Shown here: positions 34,765 to 43,775 of the stretch, piece after piece
Layout of the letters: every line of letters begins with the position of its first letter
How positions within the stretch are numbered: the first letter of the stretch is position 1
Source of the DNA: Candidatus Omnitrophota bacterium
Lineage (GTDB): Bacteria > Omnitrophota > Gorgyraeia > B26-G9
Reading direction: 5' to 3'
NCBI GenBank assembly: GCA_016213925.1
Contig: JACQZH010000033.1
Location: 22,616-81,286, forward strand
Length of the DNA: 58,671 nucleotides
Translations under genes and position numbers: made by a program
Notes under the pieces: generated by a model
Database searches by the model: none
What the model saw: only the letters and a program-made list of their open reading frames with translations
Told to the model about the DNA's origin: nothing

Positions 34765-34842
34765 CCTCGGGCAAAAACCCGTGGCACAAAAGTTTCCTTT
34801 TTCCCGTGGGCAGAAAGCATCCCCAAAGCTATTTACCCACGG
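34765..34842. repeat. Intergenic hairpin cluster
   Basis: The first hairpin is CCTCGGG (34765-34771) / CCCGTGG (34778-34784) with a CAAAAA loop. The second is CCGTGGG (34804-34810) / CCCACGG (34836-34842). The motif AAAACCCGTGGC is shared with the insert in rluD. It lies between the GGDEF regulator and yggS, and may also end transcription of the regulator. Confidence 0.5.
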
Positions 34843-34881
34843 CCTTTTGGCTGCAAAGTAAATCCAACCACCAGGGATCTA

Positions 34882-36327
34882 TTAAGAGGCATGTAAACAA
34901 ATCTTGTTTTTTCCCCCGCTTTTTGCCTTATAAAGCGCTTCATCGGAAAACCGGACCAAATCCTCTTTACTCATACCCGGCAAAAACTGAGCAACGCCGC
35001 CGCTAACTGTCATTTTTTTCTTGGCGCCTCTGCCAACTGAAAATTTCAAAGTTTCGACGGATTTTCTGATTTTATCCGCAACAAGCAACGCTTCTTTTAT
35101 TTTAGTCTCCGGCAAAATAATAGCAAATTCTTCCCCACCGTAACGGCAGGCAATATCAACCTTGCGTACATTATTCTTTATCACTTTGGAAATCTGGCTT
35201 AAAACCGTATCTCCCATGGGATGGCCATAAGTATCATTAAATTCCTTGAAAGAATCAATATCAAACATAATTAAAGACAACGGCCGCGGATACCGCTGGA
35301 CACGGCTGACTTCAGAGTTGAGATTAGTTTGAAAATAACGGTGGTTAAAAAGCCCGGTAAGCCCGTCGGTAATCGCTAAATTCTTCACCTCTCCATATAA
35401 CTGCGCGTTTTCAATCGCAATTGCCGCATAATTTGATATAACTCCGAGGAAACGCATGTCTTCATCAGTAAAAATATTTTCTTCTCCTGGAATCCCTTTG
35501 TCCGCGACATTAATAACCCCTAATACCTTTTCTTTTACACGCAACGGGATACAAAGCAGCGATTTAGATTCGTACTTAGGCAAATTTGTCCGTCCAAATT
35601 TAAGATCATTCTCAATATCCGTAACCAAGAGCGGCTCTCCTGACTGGACAACCCATCCGCTAATAGACTGTCCTACTTTAATATTTGTCGTTTTCATGAT
35701 CACTTCATCCAAGCCCACAGCCGCTTTTATCTTTAATACTTCATCCGCATCTTCTTCGCTTTCTTCAAGCAGCATTAAAGAACAAACCTTTGCCTTAAGA
35801 ACTTCCGTTATTTTTTCAACAATGAATTTTGTTAATTCGTCTAAGTTCAAAATTGAGCTCATCACATGTCCGAGCTGCAATATAGTTTCCAGCTTTTCTT
35901 TTTCACTTCTTAACCTGCCCAGCAACAACTGATTTTCCTTTTCAAGCTTTTTCTCTTCCAAACCGCGTTTTATAACCAACTTTACATGGTTTACATCAAA
36001 CGGTTTAGTAATATACTCATACGCTTCCTCCTGTATCGCTCTAATTGCCGATTCAGTTGTAGGATATGCCGTAATTAAGATCGCGCAAATCAGCGGATTA
36101 GCCTCTTTTATGTTATGTAAAACAAAGGTTCCGTCTACATCCGGAAGTTTTAAATCTATAACCGCAATATCAAAAACAGCCTCTTTTGCCAGGGCTATAG
36201 CTTCCGAACCGGTTTTTGCGGTGCTCACAGAATAGCCTTCCTCTTTAAGTATTAAGCAAAGAGTTTCCCGTATTACAGTTTCATCGTCAACCAGTAAAAT
36301 TTTTGCAATCGGAGTTTTATCCTGCAT
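34882..36327 (-). CDS. Response regulator with REC, GAF and GGDEF domains (diguanylate cyclase)
   Basis: A 481-residue protein. REC domain (residues 8-122) with phospho-acceptor Asp58 (AVIDLKLPD) and Lys in ITKPF; GAF domain (about 155-300, ISGWVVQSGEPLLVTDI); GGDEF domain (about 315-475) with DGLTGLFNHRYF, MFDIDSFKEFND and the active RYGGEEFAII. The inhibitory I-site RKVD stands five residues before GGEEF, so product feedback should be intact. It makes c-di-GMP from GTP when phosphorylated, most likely by the two kinases just upstream (gap 44 bases). GAGGA lies before the ATG. Confidence 0.93.
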   Translation of the reverse strand: MQDKTPIAKILLVDDETVIRETLCLILKEEGYSVSTAKTGSEAIALAKEAVFDIAVIDLKLPDVDGTFVLHNIKEANPLICAILITAYPTTESAIRAIQEEAYEYITKPFDVNHVKLVIKRGLEEKKLEKENQLLLGRLRSEKEKLETILQLGHVMSSILNLDELTKFIVEKITEVLKAKVCSLMLLEESEEDADEVLKIKAAVGLDEVIMKTTNIKVGQSISGWVVQSGEPLLVTDIENDLKFGRTNLPKYESKSLLCIPLRVKEKVLGVINVADKGIPGEENIFTDEDMRFLGVISNYAAIAIENAQLYGEVKNLAITDGLTGLFNHRYFQTNLNSEVSRVQRYPRPLSLIMFDIDSFKEFNDTYGHPMGDTVLSQISKVIKNNVRKVDIACRYGGEEFAIILPETKIKEALLVADKIRKSVETLKFSVGRGAKKKMTVSGGVAQFLPGMSKEDLVRFSDEALYKAKSGGKNKICLHAS

Positions 36328-36371
36328 AAATTCCTCTTTAATAAATATCCGAAGATTAGACTGCCGGCTAT

Positions 36372-37268
36372 TTATTTCTCTTCCTTCTCTTCCTTCTCTT
36401 CCTTCTCAGGTAACGGCAGAACAATCGTGCATACAGTACCTTTTCCCAGCTTACTGTCAATACTAAGTTCTCCGTTATGATTTTCAACAATTTCCTTGCT
36501 AATTGCCAGTCCCAGCCCAATCCCTTTTACTTTAGTAGAAAAAAACGGTTCAAATATCTTCACCAAATGACTTTTTTCTATACCCGAACCAGTATCAGTT
36601 ATCTTAATTATTATTTTATCCTTTTCCTGATATGCCTCAATTTTCAAAGTCCCGCCGCCGATCATTGCCTCCGCGGCATTGATAAAAAGATTCATAAAAA
36701 CCTGCTTCATTTGCACCATATCAAGATGCAAAATCGGTAATCCCCCTGAAATATTTTCTTTAATCTGGATATTATTAAACGAACCTTGCTGCCCAATCGT
36801 CAGGATTGCTTCTTCGATTACTTTTTTAATGCTCGCCGGCTCCAAACTTGGCTTGCTGATACGCGCGTGTTCGAGGATATTAGCTATTATATTATTGGCA
36901 AAAATCACTTCATTATGAATATTAACCACTATATCCAGCGTGTCCGGCTGATCCTTTAACTTACGCATTAGATATTCCGCGGCTACTTTTATCCCGCTTA
37001 GCGGATTACGCAGCTCATGGCTTATTGCCGCGGCCATCTGTCCCATTGCCGTAAGCCGGTCTGTATGCAAAGTGCGCAGCATATATTTCGTCAAATCCTT
37101 TTCCTGCTTCTTAAATACTTCGACTTTTGGTTTTATTTCCTTAACAATTTGCCGGCACTCGTTATGCTCTTCCCCTTTTTTGCTGCATACCTTTTTAATT
37201 AAATCTTCAACCTTCGAATAAACCAGCTGAATATCTTCAAGTAGCTCAACTAAATTGGCATACCCCAT
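36372..37268 (-). CDS. Soluble histidine kinase without a sensor domain
   Basis: A 298-residue protein. An N-terminal helical region (about 1-65, two Cys) comes first, then HisKA (MGQMAAAISHELRNPLSGIK, phospho-His), the N-box NLFINAAEAM, and the G boxes DTGSGIEKS and GIGLGLAISKEIV. No membrane helix or PAS/GAF sensor, so it probably works with partners. The C-terminus ends in (EEK)n encoded by a 9-base microsatellite at 36376-36407. It lies 3 bases after the membrane kinase and 44 bases before the REC-GAF-GGDEF gene. Confidence 0.9.
   Translation of the reverse strand: MGYANLVELLEDIQLVYSKVEDLIKKVCSKKGEEHNECRQIVKEIKPKVEVFKKQEKDLTKYMLRTLHTDRLTAMGQMAAAISHELRNPLSGIKVAAEYLMRKLKDQPDTLDIVVNIHNEVIFANNIIANILEHARISKPSLEPASIKKVIEEAILTIGQQGSFNNIQIKENISGGLPILHLDMVQMKQVFMNLFINAAEAMIGGGTLKIEAYQEKDKIIIKITDTGSGIEKSHLVKIFEPFFSTKVKGIGLGLAISKEIVENHNGELSIDSKLGKGTVCTIVLPLPEKEEKEEKEEK
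36376..36407. repeat. 9-base microsatellite in the kinase 3' end
   Basis: TTCTCTTCC is repeated three times plus a partial copy. Changes by whole units keep the frame and only change the length of the Glu/Lys tail. Confidence 0.8.
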
Positions 37269-37271
37269 TTT

Positions 37272-38612
37272 TTATCCTATCTTTTGATCATCATTATTTT
37301 CGGCATTATGCATAGGCAGATAAATGCTGACTATCGTCCCCCGTCCTTCTTCACTATCCAGCTGGGTCATGCCGCCATGTTTGGTAATTATATTGTTAAC
37401 GATCGAAAGCCCTAAACCAACGCCTCTAGCCTTTTTCGTAAAAAACGGCGCAAACACATTGCCTAAATCACTTTTCGCTATGCCAACACCTGTGTCTTTA
37501 ATAGTAATCAAGACGCTACCACCTAAAAGCTTAGTAGCAACAGTCAAATCTCCTCCTTTTGGCATAGCCTGCAATGAATTCGTAAGCACATTAACAATTG
37601 CCTGCTTAATATATTTATTATCAATAAGGATTTCCGGGATACTGAAGTCATAATCCTTAATTACTTTTATGCTGGAATCCTTATTTTGTAAACTTACATA
37701 ATGCATTGTATCTTCAATGATTTTATTTATGTCGGAACGCGTATAAATCAAATCTGTAGGCCGTGAATACGCAAGAATATTCGTTACTACATTACTGGCA
37801 TACTCAATTTCAAGCTCAATATCCTTAAGGATATTGTCGATTTCTTCTTCTTTGTTATTTAATTTGCTGCTTAAATAATATGTTGCCATTTTAATGCCGG
37901 TTAAAGGATTGCGCAGATCATGGCTGATTGCCGCGGCCATTTGTCCAACAGCCGCCATCTTTTCACTTTTTATTAACTGCTCATGTACTTGGTGTAGATG
38001 TAAATAAGCTTTCTGGGCATTATTATACAAGCGGTGGAATAAAAGAAACAGGACTAAAATTATAATATAAAAAATAACCGAAACGATAATATTCTTCAGT
38101 AACTGAGAAGCTAAAGCGCTTTTCATCGGCTGCCAATCCATGCCTACCCTTAAAACCCCAATAATTATTTTCTGCTTGCCATGGCATGCCTGGCAAAGGC
38201 TCTTGTTAATAAAAGGCATTGTCACAGATAAGATATGCTCATTGCCGAAATCTTCCAACCCCTCGCTTTCTTGTTGAGTTTTCAAAGTGTTTAAAACCAT
38301 TTTAGAGGTTGTCTGTGTTTCTATATTCAACGAATTATGACTATAGCGAATAATACCATTAGCATCAATTATCTGGGCTTCCTTAATATTTTCCAAATTA
38401 CCGATACTGCGTACTATAGAATCCAGCTGATGCACTTCACCCTCAAGCATACGAACATTAATGGATTCGCCAATTGACTTAGCTATAAGCTTAACTACCT
38501 GCATTCTGGACTCAAAATTAGTCTCATAATATTTAAAATTATGCGCGCTAACAATTATTGCCAGAAACAGAAAGCATGTAATTCCGGCTATCAGTATCAG
38601 CTTATTCCCCAT
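37272..38612 (-). CDS. Membrane histidine kinase with a periplasmic CxxCH (haem c) sensor
   Basis: A 446-residue protein. It has TM1 (LILIAGITCFLFLAIIVSA, residues 5-23), a periplasmic domain (24-170) with CQACH at 140-144, and TM2 (LLKNIIVSVIFYIIILVLFL). Then come HisKA (GQMAAAISHDLRNPLTGIK) and HATPase (DTGVGIAKS, GVGLGLSIVNNI). The single CxxCH just before the second membrane helix is as in haem-c sensor kinases for redox or gas signals. Haem attachment is inferred, not proven. It is the first gene of a kinase-kinase-GGDEF operon. Confidence 0.88.
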   Translation of the reverse strand: MGNKLILIAGITCFLFLAIIVSAHNFKYYETNFESRMQVVKLIAKSIGESINVRMLEGEVHQLDSIVRSIGNLENIKEAQIIDANGIIRYSHNSLNIETQTTSKMVLNTLKTQQESEGLEDFGNEHILSVTMPFINKSLCQACHGKQKIIIGVLRVGMDWQPMKSALASQLLKNIIVSVIFYIIILVLFLLFHRLYNNAQKAYLHLHQVHEQLIKSEKMAAVGQMAAAISHDLRNPLTGIKMATYYLSSKLNNKEEEIDNILKDIELEIEYASNVVTNILAYSRPTDLIYTRSDINKIIEDTMHYVSLQNKDSSIKVIKDYDFSIPEILIDNKYIKQAIVNVLTNSLQAMPKGGDLTVATKLLGGSVLITIKDTGVGIAKSDLGNVFAPFFTKKARGVGLGLSIVNNIITKHGGMTQLDSEEGRGTIVSIYLPMHNAENNDDQKIG

Positions 38613-38632
38613 TCATCACCTCTAACACATCA

Positions 38633-38692
38633 TTTTATCCCAAATTTTGCCTGCCTGGCGGCTAGACAGGCAGGCAAAATCTAGCCTTATAA
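38633..38692. repeat. Dispersed inverted-repeat element, short copy
   Basis: A 60-base element starting TTTTATCCCAAATTTTGCC and ending AAAATCTAGCCTTATAA. A long stem TTTTGCCTGCCTG...CAGGCAGGCAAAA makes one hairpin. It looks like the ends of the larger family copies joined without the middle. Together with the next copy it fills most of the 394-base gap 38613-39006. Confidence 0.7.
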
Positions 38693-38756
38693 TACATTAC
38701 GTAACATAAATAATACCATATAATTGTATCTGTTGTCAAATATGAACAAATAATTC

Positions 38757-38989
38757 TTTTATCCCAAATTTTGCCTACATGGCAACTAGACAGGCAATAA
38801 AGATTATCTTACGACGAAAGCTGTCTGCACGAAAAAGTGCAGGCAAATTTCGGGATTACCTCGATCCCCTGCAAGCGAGGACTTTATCCCGGGAATTCCG
38901 AGAATTACTGGGGCAAACTCGGTCGACCCTCCGGGCAGATTTTTCTACTGCCTGTCTGCCAACCAGGCAGGCAAAATCTGGGTTTATAA
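38757..38989. repeat. Dispersed inverted-repeat (MITE-like) element, copy 2
   Basis: 233 bases with ends TTTTATCCCAAATTTTGCC and GGCAAAATCTGGGTTTATAA. It shares ordered blocks with the copy at 7617-7794: GCAGGCAAATTTCGGGAT, ACCTCGAT and TCGACCCT. It contains additional hairpins (GCACGAAAAAGTGC; CTGCCTG...CAGGCAG). No transposase; it lies 17 bases from the end of the radical-SAM gene and may act as its terminator. Confidence 0.75.
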
Positions 38990-39006
38990 CCTTAATTCGA
39001 TTAGTG

Positions 39007-40398
39007 TTACTTTAAATACCTATCGAAAATGCTCTCGTTGGCATAAGTAAATTTGTATTCAAGCATTGCTTCCCTAATACTGACACAGTTAATTTGGATA
39101 TTTTTCCTATTATTTAATCCTCTTTTTAGCTCTTTAAAACGTGATGTCAGCACATTCTTGTTTAAAAACTCTTCTCGGGCAAATACTGTTTCCGGTTTGG
39201 GAACAAATATCCCGATATTGACTTTTATCGGCAGAATTGTACCAGCTTCTTTTACAAGCATTATAATCGCATCGATATCACTGCCTGCCTCCTTCGGCAA
39301 TCCAATCATAAAATAAAGTTTTATCTTTTTTATTCCGCATTTTTTCGCATCATCTATTTTTTCTAAAAACTGTCCGTTAGTAAAATGCTTATTCAATCTT
39401 AATCTTAAACTATCACTGCCTGCCTCAGGAGCCAAAGTAATCATTTGCTGCCTGCTGGCTGCCAGAGCCTTTAATAAGTTTTTACCGGTGGTCTCCACGC
39501 GTAAGCTAGAAACAGAAATATTAGCCTTCTTTTTTGTCAGAAATTCTAAAAGCCCGTCCAGAAAAGGATAATCAGAAACCGCGGCTCCAAGTAATCCGAT
39601 ACGCGAAGTATAACGTAAGCCAAACTCTATTTCAGAAATAAGGCTATCCAAACTTCTCGGACGAAAAGTTCCGCAAACCGCGCCGGTAACGCAAAAATTA
39701 CAGTTCCATGGACAACCGCGGGAAATTTCCACAAGAAATGTGTTGGAAAATTCCGTAAATGGGGTAATTATCTTTGAAGAAGCAGGGTATCTATTTATAT
39801 TTTTTATATGCAAAGGCTTAATGTTTTCTCCTTTGCCAAAGCCCGGCAGAAAAACTCCTTCTATGCCAGCGGTACTTTTCAAAAATCCATTTTTTAATGC
39901 CTGTGTTTTTATCGGCGGATAATTACTAAGCGCGTCCAGGAACTCTCCCAAGCTTTCCTCGGCTTCGCCAATAAATATCGCATCAGCAAATTTTGCCAGC
40001 GGGCGCATATTAAAAGAATTTACTATCCCTCCAATCAAGATCAAGGGTAAAGCAGAGCGTTCTTCACGCAATTTCAACAGCCCGCTTTTTAAAAGCATCT
40101 CTATCGCATTAAGATAGTCCATCTCGTAGGAAACAGAAAAAGCCAGCACATTGAAACTATTAAGCGGATAGTTATTTTCTAGGGAAAAGTAATTTTTTTT
40201 GTGAGGATCATAGAAAAAGCGTTCGCACAGGCAGTCATTTCTTGAATTCAAAAGATTGTATATCACATGCACGCCGAGATTGCTCATCCCGACAAAGTAG
40301 CTATTCGGGTAAATCAGAGCCACTCTTAAACGGGCATTTTTTTTCAGCCCAACAGTATTAATTTCTTTATTTAGGTCAAAAACCTTATGCCTATTCAC
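39007..40398 (-). CDS. B12-binding-type radical SAM protein
   Basis: A 463-residue protein. An N-terminal Rossmann-like domain (VALIYPNSYFVGMSNLGVHV, then NVLAFSVSYEMDYLNAIEML) resembles the cobalamin-binding domain of this radical-SAM class but lacks an obvious DxHxxG. The [4Fe-4S] motif is CPWNCNFC (CxxxCxxC), followed by LAPEAGSDSLRLRLNK and KLYFMIGLP. Relatives (TIGR03960-like) often lie near TIGR03936-type genes; the reaction is not established. It is the last gene after pilT (8-base overlap). Confidence 0.85.
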   Translation of the reverse strand: MNRHKVFDLNKEINTVGLKKNARLRVALIYPNSYFVGMSNLGVHVIYNLLNSRNDCLCERFFYDPHKKNYFSLENNYPLNSFNVLAFSVSYEMDYLNAIEMLLKSGLLKLREERSALPLILIGGIVNSFNMRPLAKFADAIFIGEAEESLGEFLDALSNYPPIKTQALKNGFLKSTAGIEGVFLPGFGKGENIKPLHIKNINRYPASSKIITPFTEFSNTFLVEISRGCPWNCNFCVTGAVCGTFRPRSLDSLISEIEFGLRYTSRIGLLGAAVSDYPFLDGLLEFLTKKKANISVSSLRVETTGKNLLKALAASRQQMITLAPEAGSDSLRLRLNKHFTNGQFLEKIDDAKKCGIKKIKLYFMIGLPKEAGSDIDAIIMLVKEAGTILPIKVNIGIFVPKPETVFAREEFLNKNVLTSRFKELKRGLNNRKNIQINCVSIREAMLEYKFTYANESIFDRYLK

Positions 40399-41491
40399 CT
40401 AGTATCCTGCGGTCTTCATCCAAATAAATACCCTTAAGATTCATCTGCAATGCTTCAGGGTTACTGGAATTAGCCAAAGCAACATCCAGGGTAATAAGCT
40501 TCGATTTAACCAGATTAACTAATGACTGGTTAAAAGTCAGCATCCCTTCTTGGGAGAAACTTTGCAGGGTATTATTCAACCTTTCCGTTTTATTCTCGCG
40601 GATAAGCTTTGTAACCGTAGGGTTCACTATCATAACCTCCAGCGCAGGAACAACTCCTGTGCCGTCAGCGCGCGGCATTAAACGCTGGCACGTCACGGCT
40701 CTTAGATTAAAAGAAAGCTGCATACGCACCATCTCATGCTGAGAAGTCGGAAAAAAATCCATTATACGGTCAACGACCTGCGCGGTATCAGAAGCATGCA
40801 GCGTGCTGAAAACAAGGTGCCCGGTTTCAGAAGCAGACAAAGCAGTTTGAAAAGTTTCCGCATCACGCATTTCACCGATTAAAACAATATCAGGATCCTG
40901 ACGGATAACATAGCGCAAAGCCTTATTAAACGATTCCGTATCAAGGCCAACCTCGCGTTGATTTATTAATGCCTGTTTATCCTCATGAAGATATTCAATG
41001 GGGTCTTCAATCGTCATTATATGGCATTTTCTATTTTGGTTAATATAATCAATCATTGCCGCAAGCGTTGTCGATTTCCCCATAGAACTTGCGCCGGTTA
41101 TTAAAACAATCCCCCGTTCAAACATTGATATTTTCTTACATACCTGCGGCGGCAATAACAAATCGTCAAAAGAAGGAATCTTGCTTTTTACGACACGCAT
41201 TACAATACCTACATCGCCTCTTTGCCGAAAAACATTCACACGAAACCGTCCGACATCAGGCAAGTGATAAGAAAAATCAATTTCGTTCTTTTTTTCAAAC
41301 TCGTTACGGTGCCTTTCCCGCATCATAAAATACGCTATTTTTTCAAGATCTTTATTTTCCAAAACCGGAAAAGAAGAACTGATTAGTTCTTTTTTTATGC
41401 GAAATACAGGGGAACGATTAGTTTTAAAATGGGCATCTGAAGCCCCCTGCAAAACCATGGATCTAAGCAATTCAATTAAATCTATTTCCAT
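40391..41491 (-). CDS. pilT: Type IV pilus retraction ATPase PilT/PilU
   Basis: A 366-residue hexameric ATPase that depolymerises type IV pili. It has Walker A GASSMGKSTTL (Ala-Ser-Ser-Met instead of the usual PTGSG), Asp box IMTIEDPIEYLH, Walker B DIVLIGEMRD and His box GHLVFSTLHASDT. The C-terminal helices lack the AIRNLI motif of strict PilT, so a PilU-like role is possible. It lies between the HD-GYP regulator (18-base gap) and the radical-SAM gene, at the 3' end of the division cluster. No pilin or PilB is in the window. Confidence 0.92.
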   Translation of the reverse strand: MEIDLIELLRSMVLQGASDAHFKTNRSPVFRIKKELISSSFPVLENKDLEKIAYFMMRERHRNEFEKKNEIDFSYHLPDVGRFRVNVFRQRGDVGIVMRVVKSKIPSFDDLLLPPQVCKKISMFERGIVLITGASSMGKSTTLAAMIDYINQNRKCHIMTIEDPIEYLHEDKQALINQREVGLDTESFNKALRYVIRQDPDIVLIGEMRDAETFQTALSASETGHLVFSTLHASDTAQVVDRIMDFFPTSQHEMVRMQLSFNLRAVTCQRLMPRADGTGVVPALEVMIVNPTVTKLIRENKTERLNNTLQSFSQEGMLTFNQSLVNLVKSKLITLDVALANSSNPEALQMNLKGIYLDEDRRILGE

Positions 41492-41509
41492 AATATCACC
41501 TCTCGTTTA

Positions 41510-42478
41510 TTATTTCTCCTGCCTTGACAACAACCCTTTCTTAACTAAAACCTTAATAAAAACATCCACTACTTCAGTGTCAAATTGCTTATTCCGGTTA
41601 ATCTCTAACTCCCTTATCGCTATCTTTTGGTCTAACGCCTTGCGATACGGCCGATCTGAAGTCATTGCCTGGTAAGAATCCGCCACTGCCAAGATCCTCG
41701 CCCCAAGCGGGATATCTTTGCCCTTCAACCCTACAGGATAACCATGCCCGTCAAAGCGTTCATGATGATAATAAATAAGCGGGACAACATCAGCTAAACG
41801 GTCAACCGGATCAAGTATTTTTTTTCCGATCTGAGGGTGCTGCTTTATTATTTCATATTCTTCTTTAGTCAAACGGCCAGGCTTAAGCAATACAGCATCC
41901 GGGATACCGATTTTACCGATATCATGAAGCAGCCCGGCTTCATGGATATTATCGATTTCTATTTTACTTAAGCCTAATTCATGAGCCATCCAGACTGAAT
42001 ATTCAGTAACCTGTTCGCAATGCCCTTGTGTATAAGCATCACGGGCATCCAAAGCCATTGCCAATACCTTTATCGTATCAAAAAGCTGGGTTGTCTCAGA
42101 CTGCACATGCTGTTTTTCTACCAGCCTACGCATTGAAATAACAAAATCGCTAGGATTAAACGGTTTAGTAATATAATCTTCTGCTCCTAGCTTAACCGAC
42201 TCCATAGCTAATTCGATATCGGAAAATCCGGATGTAGTAATAATAAACGAATATTTATTGCTTTGCTTTATTGCTTCAATCATTGCCTTATAGCTAATAT
42301 CTTGCAAACAGACATCAGTTATTACTATGTTGAACTTATGAAGTTTTAAATATTCTGAAGCGTCATGCCAATTATGTGTCTTAATAACCTGATAGCCTTC
42401 CTTTACAAGCACTTCGGAAAAATTATCCAAAACTTTTGGGTCATCGTCTATCAGCAAAATATTTATATTAGCTTTCAC
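41510..42478 (-). CDS. Response regulator with REC and HD-GYP domains (c-di-GMP phosphodiesterase)
   Basis: A 322-residue protein. REC (about 5-120) has DDD and the phospho-Asp in VITDVCLQD. The HD-GYP domain (about 135-315) shows LLHDIGKIGIPDAVLLKPG, HHERFDGHGYP (GYP variant intact) and VADSYQAMTSDRPYR. It should degrade c-di-GMP to pGpG/GMP. No cognate kinase is adjacent; the two kinases at 36-38 kb are candidates. It occupies the place after ftsA where ftsZ usually stands, 13 bases downstream. Confidence 0.93.
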   Translation of the reverse strand: MKANINILLIDDDPKVLDNFSEVLVKEGYQVIKTHNWHDASEYLKLHKFNIVITDVCLQDISYKAMIEAIKQSNKYSFIITTSGFSDIELAMESVKLGAEDYITKPFNPSDFVISMRRLVEKQHVQSETTQLFDTIKVLAMALDARDAYTQGHCEQVTEYSVWMAHELGLSKIEIDNIHEAGLLHDIGKIGIPDAVLLKPGRLTKEEYEIIKQHPQIGKKILDPVDRLADVVPLIYYHHERFDGHGYPVGLKGKDIPLGARILAVADSYQAMTSDRPYRKALDQKIAIRELEINRNKQFDTEVVDVFIKVLVKKGLLSRQEK

Positions 42479-42491
42479 AGCTTATCCTTTT

Positions 42492-43775
42492 TTAAAAATA
42501 TTCTTCATAAATAGATTTTGCACAGGAAATTATTTTTTCTAATCCGTTCTGGGGCAGTGCTAATTTTTTTTTGCCTTCTCCTTGTTCGCTAAAGGCATGC
42601 ATAAGCAAGCCTATACTCGTCGCATAGAAAATATTGCTGATCCCAGACATACTGCTGACAAACCCCCTTACAATGCCCAGACTTACAGGTAAACGTAAAG
42701 ACTCTTCTATCCTTTCGATAACCCCATCCATAAAAGATACTCCTCCGCAAAGGACAACTCTTTTGGCCCGTGCTTTAATTCCGGCCAATTCCAAATCTTT
42801 TTTTATGAGGAAAATTATCTCGTTCATTTTTTTATCAACAATAGCTGCTAGATCTTTCGATGTAATGCTCTCATACTGCGCAGAACCTTTTTTGATAATA
42901 ATTTTTTGCTCGCAATAATCATTAGATAAACTCTCATTTAAGCAAATATTTTTATATTGCATTTTTAATTCTTCCGCCTGCAGAAAATCTATGCCAATGC
43001 TGCGGGCAATCTCCTCAGTAATGTCACTGCCCCCAATCGCAATGACATTAGTATACTGCAAACTTTGCTCATTAAAAAAGAGAATGTTCGTAGTTGCAGC
43101 TCCTATTTCCAAAAGAACAACTCCAGCCTGCTTTTCTTGCTGAGTCAACGTAGTTAAACTGGTCGCAAATCCCGAATAAACGATTCCGTCAACATCCAAG
43201 CCGGCCCTGTTAATCGCTTTTATCATATTATTCAAAAAAGAAAGCCCTGAAGAAATAATATGCAGATTAACCCCCAGCCTTGTACCAAACAACCCCAAAG
43301 GATCTTTTATCTTCCGATAACCGTCCACAAAAAAATCTTGCGGCAGAGCATGTATTATCTGTCTATCTATTGAAGCTGTTAAATATTTCGCGGACTCAAT
43401 TGCCCGGTTCACATCCCTGCGCTCTATTTCAGCAGCCCGGACAGATAAGCTAATCATGCCTTTAGTGTTATTCCCAATAATATGCTCTCCACCAATTGTA
43501 GCATAAACCGATTGAATTTTTATGTTTTTCTTTTCGCCCGAAGATATCCCCTTAAGATAATTCTGCGGCCGGCCATGAATCTTAGCCACCGCTTCCTGAA
43601 TACAACCGGCAACTTCTCCAACATCAGTTACAATGCCTCTGTCTAGCCCCCTAGTCTTAACCATCGCAGCATTATATACTTCAATGCGCCCCGCTGCATC
43701 CAAACCGCCGATGCATATTCTTGTTCTTTCACTGCCGATATCAAGGCCCGTAATTATTTTTTTATATTTATTCAT
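42492..43775 (-). CDS. ftsA: Cell division protein FtsA
   Basis: A 427-residue actin-like ATPase that tethers FtsZ to the membrane and recruits later division proteins. It has GLDIGSERTRICIGG (phosphate 1), the SHS2 insertion (IHALPQDFFVDGY), LLEIGAATTNILFF (phosphate 2) and VVLCGGVSFMDGVIERIE. A C-terminal amphipathic helix (LEKIISCAKSIYEEYF) would bind the membrane. It starts 1 base before the ftsQ stop (TAATG). ftsZ does not follow in the window. Confidence 0.95.
   Translation of the reverse strand: MNKYKKIITGLDIGSERTRICIGGLDAAGRIEVYNAAMVKTRGLDRGIVTDVGEVAGCIQEAVAKIHGRPQNYLKGISSGEKKNIKIQSVYATIGGEHIIGNNTKGMISLSVRAAEIERRDVNRAIESAKYLTASIDRQIIHALPQDFFVDGYRKIKDPLGLFGTRLGVNLHIISSGLSFLNNMIKAINRAGLDVDGIVYSGFATSLTTLTQQEKQAGVVLLEIGAATTNILFFNEQSLQYTNVIAIGGSDITEEIARSIGIDFLQAEELKMQYKNICLNESLSNDYCEQKIIIKKGSAQYESITSKDLAAIVDKKMNEIIFLIKKDLELAGIKARAKRVVLCGGVSFMDGVIERIEESLRLPVSLGIVRGFVSSMSGISNIFYATSIGLLMHAFSEQGEGKKKLALPQNGLEKIISCAKSIYEEYF

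Noticed and set aside
35456-35932. Open frame of 158 codons on the plus strand
   Set aside because: Antisense to the GAF part of the GGDEF regulator; Ser-rich composition is a by-product of the opposite frame.
38779-39015. Plus-strand frame of 78 codons
   Set aside because: Lies almost wholly within the repeat copy 38757-38989 and shares its palindromes.
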